DNA of 64,000 bases from Candidatus Doudnabacteria bacterium RIFCSPHIGHO2_02_FULL_42_25 (GTDB lineage: Bacteria > Patescibacteria > Doudnabacteria > UBA920 > O2-02-FULL-48-8), in assembly GCA_001777665.1 (NCBI GenBank), contig MFEQ01000006.1:14956-78955 (forward strand). Direction: 5' to 3'. The translations under genes were made by a program, and so were the position numbers. This document shows positions 36,493 to 45,110 of the stretch, one piece after another. The notes below the pieces were generated by a model, which saw nothing but the letters and a program-made list of their open reading frames with translations, was not told where the DNA came from and made no database searches. Each line of letters starts with the position of its first letter. Position 1 is the first letter of the stretch.

Positions 36493-37116
36493 ATGTCCAC
36501 TCTACCAAAATCGATTCATAATTTAATCAATGAATTTTCCAAACTTCCTGGGATCGGACCCAAAAGCGCTTCCCGGCTGACTTTTTATTTACTCAAAAAT
36601 CCGGAGATTGATTTACAAGGATTTTCTACTGCCATCGCCAATCTCAAAAAAGATGTCATCTATTGTTCGACTTGCTTCAATATGGCCGAGACTAGTCCAT
36701 GTAAAATTTGTTCTGATCCGAAAAGAGACCAGAAACTGATCTGTGTGGTAGAAGATGCTCTCGATGTCGTGGCCATGGATCAGATCGCTGATTTCAATGG
36801 TGTCTACCACGTCTTAGGTGGTGTTATCTCTCCGCTAAATGGAGTTAGTCCTGAAAATCTGAAAATCAAAGAACTGCTCAATCGATTAGAGCAGTTGGAT
36901 CTAGGTGAAATCGTTCTGGCGACAAATCCTTCGCTTGAAGGCGAAGCGACAGCTATGTATATCACTAAACAAATCAAAATTCAAAATTCAAAATTCAAAA
37001 ATATCAAAAATATCAAAATCACCCGAATCGCGAGAGGATTGCCCACTGGTGCTGATCTCGAGTATGCGGATGAGTATACTTTATCCAAAGCCTTGGAGGG
37101 CCGAAGGGAGTATTAA
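36493..37116 (+). CDS. recR: Recombination mediator RecR
   Basis: 207 residues. Helix-hairpin-helix L-P-G-I-G-P-K-S-A near 18-26, zinc finger C-S-T-C...C-K-I-C near 57-72, and a Toprim domain with V-V-E-D and T-N-P-S-L-E-G-E-A-T near 140-150. It works with RecO/RecF in gap repair. After M-Y-I-T-K, a low-complexity stretch from repeated AAAATTCAAAATTC and AAATATCAAAA units (about 36975-37020) adds about ten residues (I-Q-N-S-K-F-K-N-I-K) in a Toprim loop. The A-R-G-L-P-T-G-A-D-L-E-Y-A-D core resumes intact. Confidence 0.95.
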   Translation: MSTLPKSIHNLINEFSKLPGIGPKSASRLTFYLLKNPEIDLQGFSTAIANLKKDVIYCSTCFNMAETSPCKICSDPKRDQKLICVVEDALDVVAMDQIADFNGVYHVLGGVISPLNGVSPENLKIKELLNRLEQLDLGEIVLATNPSLEGEATAMYITKQIKIQNSKFKNIKNIKITRIARGLPTGADLEYADEYTLSKALEGRREY

Positions 37117-37126
37117 TTAAAAAGGA

Positions 37127-37159
37127 GGCCACCGCGAGCATGCTCGCGGTGGCCTTTTT
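37127..37159. terminator. Perfect 28-bp palindrome, bidirectional terminator
   Basis: Half-site GGCCACCGCGAGCA and its complement, then TTTTT on the plus side and TCCTTTTT on the minus side. It ends recR from the left and the small minus-strand gene from the right. A second hairpin, ACCTACC-cgacatt-GGTAGGT, is at 37171-37191. Confidence 0.9.
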
Positions 37160-37217
37160 GCGTCAGTTAAACCTACCCGACATTGGTAGGTGCCCATTAT
37201 AACCGACGCGGCGGGAC

Positions 37218-37430
37218 CTATCCGTGAATACGTCTCAGGAGCTGGTGCCGGCTCTCTGCAGTAGCGAGTTGGTTCGAAGCGAACCGACGCGCCTGTTGAA
37301 CCAACTCCTTCATCGCAGGATCCTGGCTTTCCAGGATGACCTGGGGATCGAGCTTCCTTTCACGGATGTAAGTTTCAAACTGCTGCTGCTCGAACTCTTC
37401 GAGTGGCAGGATGTGGCGGGATTCAGGCAC
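37218..37430 (-). CDS. Small GC-rich ORFan downstream of rplU
   Basis: 70 residues from a GTG at 37428-37430 with AAGGAGGT 7 bases upstream. Charged and helical: P-L-E-E-F-E-Q-Q-Q-F-E-T-Y-I-R-E-R-K, then Q-A-R-R-F-A-S-N-Q-L-A. It is not L27, which usually follows rplU. Composition (GC-rich, CTGCTGCTG-type codons) resembles the plus-strand cassettes, but no clear promoter is seen, so it may be read through from rplU. Confidence 0.7.
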   Translation of the reverse strand: MPESRHILPLEEFEQQQFETYIRERKLDPQVILESQDPAMKELVQQARRFASNQLATAESRHQLLRRIHG

Positions 37431-37512
37431 GGGGCTACCTCCTTGGGGAAGCGGTCGGCGAACTTAACAGCCAAAAGCAAATCACAAAAAGCTTGTGACC
37501 TAGTTTCGGATT

Positions 37513-37821
37513 TTAAGCGATGCTTTGGATTTCGACCACTGTTTGTTGCTGGCGGTGCCCAGTTTTTCTTCGGTACCGAGACTTCGCTCGATATTTAAAC
37601 ACCACTAATTTTTCACCTTTTTGTTGCTTCAAAACTTTGCCAGTAACCTTAGCTCCTGACAAATATGGTTTACCTAAATTAACGCTATCATCAGACGCGA
37701 CTAAAAGAACCTTATCAAAGGTCACAGTGTCGCCTTCTTGGGCGGTGAGTTTTTCGATTATGAGTTTGTCCTTTGGGGAGACCAGATACTGCTTCCCGCC
37801 GGTTTCAATTACTGCTTGCAT
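37513..37821 (-). CDS. rplU: Ribosomal protein bL21
   Basis: 102 residues from the ATG at 37819-37821; twelve codons upstream are open but not family-like. It starts M-Q-A-V-I-E-T-G-G-K-Q-Y-L-V and has the conserved end F-K-Y-R-A-K-S-R-Y-R-R-K-T-G-H-R-Q that binds 23S rRNA. The usual partner rpmA is not adjacent; a small ORFan takes its place. Located between the DUF192 gene and the ORFan, all leftward. Confidence 0.97.
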   Translation of the reverse strand: MQAVIETGGKQYLVSPKDKLIIEKLTAQEGDTVTFDKVLLVASDDSVNLGKPYLSGAKVTGKVLKQQKGEKLVVFKYRAKSRYRRKTGHRQQQTVVEIQSIA

Positions 37822-37868
37822 GATTTTACGAATCTTATAACTAAGACAGTTTAGCAAAAAACTGCACG

Positions 37869-38279
37869 CTAGTCAACAATTGCCTGATCCCCGACTTTAA
37901 TCCCATTTTTGGACGCCCAGCCAGCATTTACCTCTAATACGCTATCAACAGCGCTTTTGGGCGTATATATAGTCGTCTGGTCCCTAAACCCGACATTCGG
38001 AGTTATCTCTATGACCTTGCCATCTTTGATCCAGATAAAATCAAGCGGGAATTTCATGTCCTTCATCCAGAATCCATAAGCGTCTGGGGACTCGAAAATG
38101 AATAACATGCCACTATTTTCGCCTAGGCTTTCTCTACCAGATAGCCCCTGATTTCGTGCATCTGGAGTCTGTGCAATTTCAATCTCAACTCTTTCATTGC
38201 CTACACTCATAGTCGGAACTCGGTTGCAACTCACCGCCATAAAAACTAAAGAGATAAAAACAATTGCTATCTTACTCAT
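37869..38279 (-). CDS. DUF192 lipoprotein
   Basis: 136 residues. A signal peptide ends in a lipobox M-A-V-S-C near 14-18, so the mature protein is probably membrane-anchored through Cys18. The DUF192 fold has R-N-Q-G-L-S-G-R-E-S-L, M-L-F-I-F, F-W-M-K-D-M-K-F-P-L-D-F-I-W and a final V-L-E-V-N-A-G-W. Function unknown; common in archaea and bacteria. Overlaps the TagO/WecA gene start region by 8 bases. Confidence 0.9.
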   Translation of the reverse strand: MSKIAIVFISLVFMAVSCNRVPTMSVGNERVEIEIAQTPDARNQGLSGRESLGENSGMLFIFESPDAYGFWMKDMKFPLDFIWIKDGKVIEITPNVGFRDQTTIYTPKSAVDSVLEVNAGWASKNGIKVGDQAIVD

Positions 38280-39321
38280 GGGTTCTTCCTTTGGCCCTTA
38301 ATACTGAATACAAAGAAGCGATGATCGAGAGCATGACCAGAAATAATATAATCAAAGCGATAAATTTACCTCGGGATTGAAGAAATAATCCGACTCCCCC
38401 AAATATCCCAGCCAAGGCGTAGAGGAATAACACCGCTTGAGGCACAGAAAATCCAATTTCGGTTAGCCTGAAATGCAAATGTTTCCGATCCCCTGAAAAC
38501 GGCGATTGTTTATTGGCTAGTCGCTGCACGATAACCCAAGCCATATCCAGAAGTGGAATACCCATAACCAATAATGTCGTGGCCATTTTTCCTCCGGAAA
38601 TAATAGCGAGCACGGCCAGCATAAACCCGGCAAAAGTTGAGCCGCCTTCCCCCAAAAATATTTTCGCGGGATGAAAATTCAAAATCAAAAATCCCAAAAG
38701 GCTACCGGCAAAAGTAATAGCGAGAATAGCAGTTTGTGGTTGCATCACTTGCGGGGATAACGAAAGAGCAAAAATCGAGAGTGCTGCAATTGCGGAAATG
38801 CCAGTGACTAATCCATCCATCCCATCTAAAAGTTTGGTTGTATAGGTCATGGTCATGGTCCACAAAAAAACTATAACCCCAGAAAGTAATGGGCTAAGTT
38901 CGATGATCGCATTGGTCAACGGGTGATGAACACTGACCGCCTGGATTCCAGAAGTAATAATGGCCAAGCACGCCATAATCGGAAAAATAATCGAAAGCTT
39001 TGCCGGCAGTCGATAGCGATCATCGAGATAGCCTCCGATCATCAAAATCGCGCCCCCGATCCAAATTCCCATCAATGCTTCCAGCGGGATGTGGCCATTG
39101 AGTAGATATCCTCCGAAAATTCCGATCGCTAACGTCACTAAAAAGAAACTCGAAAAAATTGCAATTCCTCCGAGCTGTGGAACAGGGCCTTCATGAAAAC
39201 GTCTTTCGGTATCCGGGACGTCCAGAATTTTTCTTCGAACAGCAATTCTCGAAACTAGAAATGTCGCGATAAATGAAATTAGAAATGCCAGAGCAAAAGA
39301 AACAAAATAAATAGATCTCAC
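38272..39321 (-). CDS. Undecaprenyl-phosphate N-acetylglucosaminyl 1-phosphate transferase (TagO/WecA family)
   Basis: 349 residues, about eleven helices. L-G-G-I-A-I-F near 50, G-G-Y-L-D-D-R-Y near 97, L-D-G-M-D-G-L near 168, F-L-G-E-G-G near 215 and the histidine motif H-L-H-F-R-L-T near 280 match the GT4 polyprenyl-phosphate transferases. It primes a lipid-linked surface glycan, distinct from mraY at 14879-15925. It overlaps the GT2 gene by 4 bases and is followed by further glycosyltransferases on the other strand. Confidence 0.92.
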   Translation of the reverse strand: MRSIYFVSFALAFLISFIATFLVSRIAVRRKILDVPDTERRFHEGPVPQLGGIAIFSSFFLVTLAIGIFGGYLLNGHIPLEALMGIWIGGAILMIGGYLDDRYRLPAKLSIIFPIMACLAIITSGIQAVSVHHPLTNAIIELSPLLSGVIVFLWTMTMTYTTKLLDGMDGLVTGISAIAALSIFALSLSPQVMQPQTAILAITFAGSLLGFLILNFHPAKIFLGEGGSTFAGFMLAVLAIISGGKMATTLLVMGIPLLDMAWVIVQRLANKQSPFSGDRKHLHFRLTEIGFSVPQAVLFLYALAGIFGGVGLFLQSRGKFIALIILFLVMLSIIASLYSVLRAKGRTHE

Positions 39322-40934
39322 AGAGTTTTATCCTTCCTAAATTTCGGGGTCACCCAAAATTCCATATATTTGCCGAACATTAATCGGGTTTGAGCGTCTA
39401 TGGCTGGAAATGATCCAAACACCGAAGACACAATTGGCGAAAAAATCCACTGCCAGATCATGGAAAATGATTTCCATTTACTGTACCCGGCTGGCCTTTT
39501 GGGTAACAAAACCAAACTCACGTAAACTGAAAAAATCAAAAAGAAAGTCGCAATACTCATAATCGCTCTGGTCATGAGAGGTAAATTGAGTGCCAAAACT
39601 GTGGTCCCAAATCTGTCTCCGCCAAAAATCAAAGGCAACCACCCCAGCAACGCAATCATGATCGAAGCCGTCGCCCAAAAATAATATCCTTCGACCATCC
39701 GATAACCATAAAGTAATTTTTTCCAAAGGGGCATTTTTTTATTGCGCGCGAACTGTGGGAAAACGATCGAAATTTGAATTGCACCCCAGGCCCAGCGTCG
39801 TTTCTGTTTGTACTGCGCGACCAAAGTTCCCCAGTATGATTGTCCTAAGACTGCATCCATCGAAACTACTGTAAACAATGGGTGGGTTCGATAGTCACCA
39901 TTAAAATAATTGAAGCACTGCCAAAAAATATAGGAATCTTCTGGAATTAAATCTCGACGCCAAAACCCGACTTCGACTAAAGTTTTAAAACTCATGGAAT
40001 GAGATGAAAAAGTTACCAATCGATCAGGCCTCGAAGCTTCAACCAGCTGCCAAAACGAAGATGAGATAGCGATTACGCGCGCAATTGCTGGAGTATCCCA
40101 AATATTATTATGGAACATGGGCATGGGCTGATAACTCGCTTGATGAGGTTTATCAATGGTTAGGAAATCAAACGTTAAGTGAGCAAAATAATTCGTTGCG
40201 ACAGAAGTATCACAATCAAAATTAGAAACAATAACATTCTCGTATGGAATCCCCCAGTTGATCAGGTCTTGTGCAATTTTTTCAGCTGCGAAAGCACAGT
40301 TCGCGCCTTTGCCCCGAGCTTCCCCTAGCAACCCATCTGGATGAACGACAATAGAAAATGAATGAAATTCTTTTGAGAACTTTTCTTTTAAAATTTGTGC
40401 TCTCTGCAACGCTTCAGTTCCGGCCCGTTCTTCCACAGCCAAAACAAAAATTAGTTTCTCATTGGGATAATCAGCGTTTGAGTAAGAACGAATGGCTGGT
40501 TCCAGAACATCCAGCCCTTCTTGATATAACGGGACAATTATTAAATGATAAATTTTGGTCCAATCCAAATCTCGATTGTCATTTATAGCTTCGATTCTTG
40601 CTAGATGTTCTTTAAAAGTTCTTTTGGTAACTCTTTTATTCGCTTCGAGTACTTGTTGGTTTAAATATTTTTTAAAACCATCCGTGTCGATCAGGCGCTG
40701 ACACCAATCCTTCCAATCAATTTTGTCGTGAACTTTCAAACGATAATAAGAATGCATTAAATGGGTGGCCACATTACCACCTTTCAAAAACCAATACAAA
40801 TCAAAAAGAATAATATAAACAGAAATCCACACTGGGTGGTAATATGACAAAAGAGGAGCACCAATCAAAGTGACCCAAGTTAAAAATCCCGGTAAAATTT
40901 CGAGCAACCTGATTCCAAAAGTCCGTTTATTCAT
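39318..40934 (-). CDS. Membrane family 2 glycosyltransferase
   Basis: 538 residues from the ATG at 40932-40934 (an earlier frame start adds 10 residues). Two N-terminal helices, then a GT2 catalytic region: I-V-P-L-Y-Q-E-G near 140, a D-x-D-like F-D-C-D-T-S near 235, E-D-S near 345, and Q-K-R-R-W-A-W-G near 375, resembling Q-x-x-R-W of processive synthases. Four to five C-terminal helices follow. It may polymerise a surface polysaccharide; the sugar is unknown. It overlaps the small membrane protein gene upstream by 8 bases and TagO by 4, so the three form an operon. Confidence 0.88.
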   Translation of the reverse strand: MNKRTFGIRLLEILPGFLTWVTLIGAPLLSYYHPVWISVYIILFDLYWFLKGGNVATHLMHSYYRLKVHDKIDWKDWCQRLIDTDGFKKYLNQQVLEANKRVTKRTFKEHLARIEAINDNRDLDWTKIYHLIIVPLYQEGLDVLEPAIRSYSNADYPNEKLIFVLAVEERAGTEALQRAQILKEKFSKEFHSFSIVVHPDGLLGEARGKGANCAFAAEKIAQDLINWGIPYENVIVSNFDCDTSVATNYFAHLTFDFLTIDKPHQASYQPMPMFHNNIWDTPAIARVIAISSSFWQLVEASRPDRLVTFSSHSMSFKTLVEVGFWRRDLIPEDSYIFWQCFNYFNGDYRTHPLFTVVSMDAVLGQSYWGTLVAQYKQKRRWAWGAIQISIVFPQFARNKKMPLWKKLLYGYRMVEGYYFWATASIMIALLGWLPLIFGGDRFGTTVLALNLPLMTRAIMSIATFFLIFSVYVSLVLLPKRPAGYSKWKSFSMIWQWIFSPIVSSVFGSFPAIDAQTRLMFGKYMEFWVTPKFRKDKTL

Positions 40935-41304
40935 TGACAAAAATGAGCACAATCGTGGCAGCAAAAAATACCAGCTGAACCGGAATGCTGCTGAAACTTA
41001 TAAAATATGAGGCAAGTTTTTCCTTCCGATAAAATCGGATAGCCAAAATTAAATTAACAAAAAGCAAAACCAGTGCTAACAGGGGGATCCAATATAGATA
41101 CAAACTTCTCCCAATAAAGTCAGCGCCGAGTATGACATTGTAGTGCAGCAACAGTTGTTCTTCAGTCGGTTTGATCTTGATATAGAGGGTTATCCAATGT
41201 ATAATATTGATTAAGAACGCGACTGAAATTCCCACTGAATTCATTCGGTCAGAAATAAACGGTTTTTTGGAGGCTAATGCCTCATGAAGTTTGGTCGAAA
41301 ACAT
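40927..41304 (-). CDS. Small membrane protein, start of the glycan operon
   Basis: 125 residues with three membrane helices (about 22-42, 68-90, 100-122). H-Y-N-V-I-L-G-A-D-F-I-G-R near 54-66 is a recurring motif of a CPR/Actinobacteria-like unknown family. No enzymatic residues. First gene before the GT2 and TagO genes; divergent from the GT-C gene, whose start lies 13 bases to the right. Confidence 0.65.
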   Translation of the reverse strand: MFSTKLHEALASKKPFISDRMNSVGISVAFLINIIHWITLYIKIKPTEEQLLLHYNVILGADFIGRSLYLYWIPLLALVLLFVNLILAIRFYRKEKLASYFISFSSIPVQLVFFAATIVLIFVNE

Positions 41305-41317
41305 CTATCAAATTATA

Positions 41318-42892
41318 ATGAAAAAGTTCCTAAAAGACAACTGGATTCTGCTTTTAATTGCTGCCCTGGCTGTTTTTTTTCGATACTGGCAAATCACGAG
41401 TTTGCCGGGTGGATTATTCCCTGACGAAGCCGCCAACGGCTTAGATGTTAATAATATTTTAAAGGGTGAAATTCAGCCCTTTTATGAACGGGGCAATGGT
41501 CGCGAAGCCTTGTTTTTTTACTTTTTGGCAGCGGTCGTAGAGTTTTTTGGTCGCGGGGCCTGGCAACATCATGTGATCTCCGCGGGATTTAGTGTCGCCA
41601 CTGTGATTGCCACTTATTTTTTGGCCAAACGAATGTTTGGAAAAAATGTGGCTCTGCTCTCCTCTTTTTTCATGGCAGTATCGAGCTATGCTGTAATCGT
41701 GTCTCGAACCGCGTTTCGAGCCAACACTGTGCCCCTGATGGCAACTCTGACTCTTTTTTTCTTAGTCAAATTTTTTCAGGCCGAAGATAAAAAAACAAAG
41801 TATTGGTCAGCTGCTGCCTCCGGCTTATTTTTTGCTTTAGGGTTTTACACCTACATTTCTTTCCGAATGATGGTCCCGCTCCTCGTCGGGTTTGGAGCCC
41901 TCCTGTTTTTAGCCAAACGAAGCAACTGGAAAGAAGTGTTCAGGGTTTATACAAAATACAAACTGGTGTTTGCTGGAGCATTCATCCTTGGGATTAGCTG
42001 GATCGCTAATTACTTTTATCAGCATCCAGGAAGTTTCGTTGGCAGAGCTGGCCACGTTTCAATTTTCAACAAAGATTTAAACAACGGTAACATTCTTGGC
42101 ACTTTCTTCGACGTTTTCATTAAAACTATGGTTGGGTTTTTCACTGAAGGTGATCTGAATTGGCGACATAATGTCTCGGGACAACCGTTTCTCTCGCCGT
42201 ACATCAGCCCATTTTTTGCTGTAGGCTTGATTTTGTTTACAATAGCGATGTTTGTTCTGCTGAAACAAGTTTGGGAACAAAAACTCAAAGCCGAAACTGT
42301 CTACATGGCCCTCTGCGGCACTTGGTTTTGGTTTATGTTAGCCCCTGAAGTGACAACCGCAGAAGGCATTCCGCATGGACTGCGACTGATAGGGGTCATC
42401 CCAGTTGTGTTTATTATTTCAGCTTGGGGTATTTACTGGGTTTGGAAAAAACTTACCGTCAATCATCATGGCTGGCCGAAATATTATTTCGCAACCTTAT
42501 TTTTATCAATTGTCGCAGTATTTAATTTTTATTTATACTTTGTCGTTGCTGCTGGGTCTCCCGAATACTATTATTCGTTCCGATCAGACTTAACCTCGGT
42601 TTCGGAATATTTGAATCAACGCAATCTCAAAGATCGAACTTATTTATCACTGGATAAGTTTTCCGTGCAAACTGTTGATTATCTGACCACGGAAAAAAAC
42701 CAGCCATTTATTCTAGTTGATCCCGCGCACACTTATGAAGTAAAATTAAAAAAAGGTGACCAGGTTGTCTTCACCATGAGCACGATCTACGATCGGATAA
42801 AATTTACAGAATTTCATCCAAACGCTCAATTAGTTGGTGAATACTTCAACCAATTCAATGAGCTAATTATGTTGGTCTATGAGCAAAAGTAA
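41318..42892 (+). CDS. GT-C family glycosyltransferase 1
   Basis: 524 residues from the ATG at 41318. About eleven helices; the first luminal loop holds G-L-F-P-D-E-A-A-N-G, the D-E pair typical of ArnT/PMT-like GT-C catalytic sites. R-T-A-F-R-A-N in the second loop supports this. A C-terminal extracytoplasmic domain ends L-I-M-L-V-Y-E-Q-K. It would transfer a sugar from a polyprenyl-phosphate donor to a lipid or protein. Followed with 14-base overlap by a second GT-C. Confidence 0.85.
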   Translation: MKKFLKDNWILLLIAALAVFFRYWQITSLPGGLFPDEAANGLDVNNILKGEIQPFYERGNGREALFFYFLAAVVEFFGRGAWQHHVISAGFSVATVIATYFLAKRMFGKNVALLSSFFMAVSSYAVIVSRTAFRANTVPLMATLTLFFLVKFFQAEDKKTKYWSAAASGLFFALGFYTYISFRMMVPLLVGFGALLFLAKRSNWKEVFRVYTKYKLVFAGAFILGISWIANYFYQHPGSFVGRAGHVSIFNKDLNNGNILGTFFDVFIKTMVGFFTEGDLNWRHNVSGQPFLSPYISPFFAVGLILFTIAMFVLLKQVWEQKLKAETVYMALCGTWFWFMLAPEVTTAEGIPHGLRLIGVIPVVFIISAWGIYWVWKKLTVNHHGWPKYYFATLFLSIVAVFNFYLYFVVAAGSPEYYYSFRSDLTSVSEYLNQRNLKDRTYLSLDKFSVQTVDYLTTEKNQPFILVDPAHTYEVKLKKGDQVVFTMSTIYDRIKFTEFHPNAQLVGEYFNQFNELIMLVYEQK

Positions 42893-44420
42893 AGAAATAA
42901 TTACTCGCGACAATTCTGGAATATTTAAACTCCTGGGTATTTTAATCCTCGGCGGTTTGCTTCGATTTTACAACAATACTGCTGTAGCACTCTGGCACGA
43001 TGAAGCCTTTTCTGCTCTTTACATCAAGTACTCTTGGTCAGAAATGATGCATCGAATCGGCCTGGATGTGCACCCTCCCCTCTACTATTGGGTCTTGCGT
43101 TTGTGGAGCTATGTCTTCGGTGACGGACTACTTTCGTTACGGTTCTTGTCGATACTCTTTGGAGTCCTCACGATCTACGCTGGCTATCTGTTCGTTAAAA
43201 AGGCTTTTAACCCGCCCGCCCCGCAAGCGGGAGCGTTGCGGGCAGGTAATCCGAAGCTGGCTTTGATTGCCGCGTTCTTTCTGGCGATCAACCCTTTTCA
43301 AATTCAGTACTCACTGGAAGCGAGAATGTATACACTCGGAACTTTTCTGGTTTTGATAAGCACCTGGTTGCTACTGAAAGCATTAGAAGATAACAAGTAC
43401 TCAACTTGGGCCTGGTATGGAGTAGCTACTGCAGCAGGACTACTCACCCATTACTACATCGTGTTTTCAATCATGGCTCAAGGGCTTTATGTCCTCTATT
43501 TATTTATCCGAAATCGAAAAATCAACTACAAAGCGGTCGGGAGTTATATTTTGGCCGCTATCCTCTTTTTGCCGTGGCTACCGACATTCCTGATCCAAAT
43601 CAAGCGCGTCACTTCAGCTTTTTGGATTCCAGAACCTGATCGATGGAGCGTACCCAGTACAATTTTCAAAATGATTTTTGGAGGCCAGGGTAATGATCAC
43701 TTAACTTTGATCGTTATTTTGATTGTCGCAATTTTTGTCATCTATTATTTTTTTAAAGAAACCAAGCCTCCAATTCGATGGTTAATTATTTCAGGTGTGG
43801 CTATCCCATTTCTCGCAGCCATCCTGTTATCTTTTAAGCAAGCTATCTACCTGGATCGATACTTTGTCTTTGCTTCACTCTTTTTCACTATCCTTATAGC
43901 GGCAGCTTTGTTTTATGTGCCTAAATATACCACTCGCAGAACGCTCACGATCGTCTTTGCACTGATCAGTCTTATTCTATTTTTCAAAAACTGGCAGGAC
44001 CTTGGTGTGAAAAATTTAATTTTTAATCGACAGGTCAATTACAAACCGGGGATGGCCGCGGCGGCGGAATTTATCAATGATGGTGCCCAATCAACTGATA
44101 AAATTTATGTCGGCTCCAGTTTTATCTACTTTACTTTCAAATATTATAACCAAACCGAAATCAGGCCACTTCTCTATTCTTCAGGTTCACTTGAAACAAT
44201 TCCACATTTTTCCGGCACTGCAATTCTCACCAATGATGATTTAATTCTGGATTTTAAACCAACAGAAAAAAACAGCAATGTCTGGTTGCTGTGGACAACA
44301 GGATTTAGCGGTTCCAAGCCAAACGTTCCAGGAAATTGGAGTATAGTCACCGAGAAGCAATGGACTGACACCCCCGGGTTTAAAGGTGAAATAATCGTTA
44401 CCGAGTACCGGGTGGATTAA
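42879..44420 (+). CDS. GT-C family glycosyltransferase 2
   Basis: 513 residues. L-W-H-D-E-A-F-S-A near 40 and D-V-H-P-P-L-Y-Y near 65 are the ArnT/PMT first-loop signature (catalytic Asp-Glu and HPP). Ten to eleven helices, then an extracytoplasmic C-terminal part. At bases 43211-43246 a GC-rich palindrome adds about 12 residues (P-P-A-P-Q-A-G-A-L-R-A-G) in a cytoplasmic loop after K-K-A-F-N. It overlaps GT-C 1 by 14 bases. Donor and acceptor unknown. Confidence 0.87.
   Translation: MSKSKEIITRDNSGIFKLLGILILGGLLRFYNNTAVALWHDEAFSALYIKYSWSEMMHRIGLDVHPPLYYWVLRLWSYVFGDGLLSLRFLSILFGVLTIYAGYLFVKKAFNPPAPQAGALRAGNPKLALIAAFFLAINPFQIQYSLEARMYTLGTFLVLISTWLLLKALEDNKYSTWAWYGVATAAGLLTHYYIVFSIMAQGLYVLYLFIRNRKINYKAVGSYILAAILFLPWLPTFLIQIKRVTSAFWIPEPDRWSVPSTIFKMIFGGQGNDHLTLIVILIVAIFVIYYFFKETKPPIRWLIISGVAIPFLAAILLSFKQAIYLDRYFVFASLFFTILIAAALFYVPKYTTRRTLTIVFALISLILFFKNWQDLGVKNLIFNRQVNYKPGMAAAAEFINDGAQSTDKIYVGSSFIYFTFKYYNQTEIRPLLYSSGSLETIPHFSGTAILTNDDLILDFKPTEKNSNVWLLWTTGFSGSKPNVPGNWSIVTEKQWTDTPGFKGEIIVTEYRVD
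43211..43246. repeat. GC-rich palindrome translated inside a GT-C gene
   Basis: CCCGCCCGCCCCGCAAGCGG followed by GAGCGTTGCGGGCAGG: CCCGC...GCGGG pairs and shares blocks with the insert in murD at 12892-12967 in reverse orientation. Confidence 0.8.
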
Positions 44421-44429
44421 CTCCTTGTT

Positions 44430-45110
44430 TTATTCAATGACCGTACCCTTGAAAGATCTGCCTGAAAGCAGGTTTTTTAAATTCGATAAGGGTTTACCAT
44501 TCATCACTACAACTTTTAATTTCAGCTTCTCAGCCAGTTTCGAGGCGACAGGATCAAATGGCAAGTTTAATCCTGGGTCCCATTTGTTTCCCACAATTTT
44601 GCGAAAATCTTTCCAGGAAATATTTTTTAAAGGTTTAGCCCCTTTGAATTTTTTCGGATTTTTGTCGTAAACATAATCGATATTGCTCAAATTAATCATA
44701 GCCTCGGCTCCATATTTTTTGGCCAAAAGTACAGCGACATAATCTGTTGACCAGCCTGGCCGAAAACCAGCTGATACAATTATCGGCTCGTTCGCATTTT
44801 CAATTTTGTTGGGGTTCTTGATAATTCTTTCATGTGCATGCTTTCGGAATATTGTTCGCAGCAAATGTCCATTGAGTCTGGTTGAATGTATTCCTAACCA
44901 ATCTAAATCAACGGACTCCAGATCTCCTAATTTTTTTGCGGCTTCGGAATATCTTCTACTAGTTCTGCCGCCACCGGTTATTAAAATAAATTTCTTACCT
45001 TTTTTAATTTCCGATTCAATTAACTTTTTGAACTGTAACAAAAAATTAACATCAACTTCGTCAGGAACAATTAACGAACCACCCAAAGAAATAATATACC
45101 TATTACTCAT
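44430..45110 (-). CDS. Archaeal-type UMP kinase (amino acid kinase fold)
   Basis: 226 residues from the ATG at 45108-45110, overlapping the ftsQ stop by 8 bases. I-S-L-G-G-S-L-I near 7-14, I-T-G-G-G-R-T-S-R near 45-53, D-W-L-G-I near 75, G-F-R-P-G-W-S-T-D near 120 and N-L-S-N-I-D-Y-V-Y near 145 place it in the amino acid kinase family; the layout is closest to archaeal-type PyrH. It makes UDP from UMP. Glutamate kinase or isopentenyl phosphate kinase are alternatives but fit less well. Confidence 0.78.
   Translation of the reverse strand: MSNRYIISLGGSLIVPDEVDVNFLLQFKKLIESEIKKGKKFILITGGGRTSRRYSEAAKKLGDLESVDLDWLGIHSTRLNGHLLRTIFRKHAHERIIKNPNKIENANEPIIVSAGFRPGWSTDYVAVLLAKKYGAEAMINLSNIDYVYDKNPKKFKGAKPLKNISWKDFRKIVGNKWDPGLNLPFDPVASKLAEKLKLKVVVMNGKPLSNLKNLLSGRSFKGTVIE

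Noticed and set aside
36493..37116. recR disrupted by low-complexity sequence
   Set aside because: The frame is open and the HhH, zinc-finger and Toprim motifs are all intact, so it is not a pseudogene.
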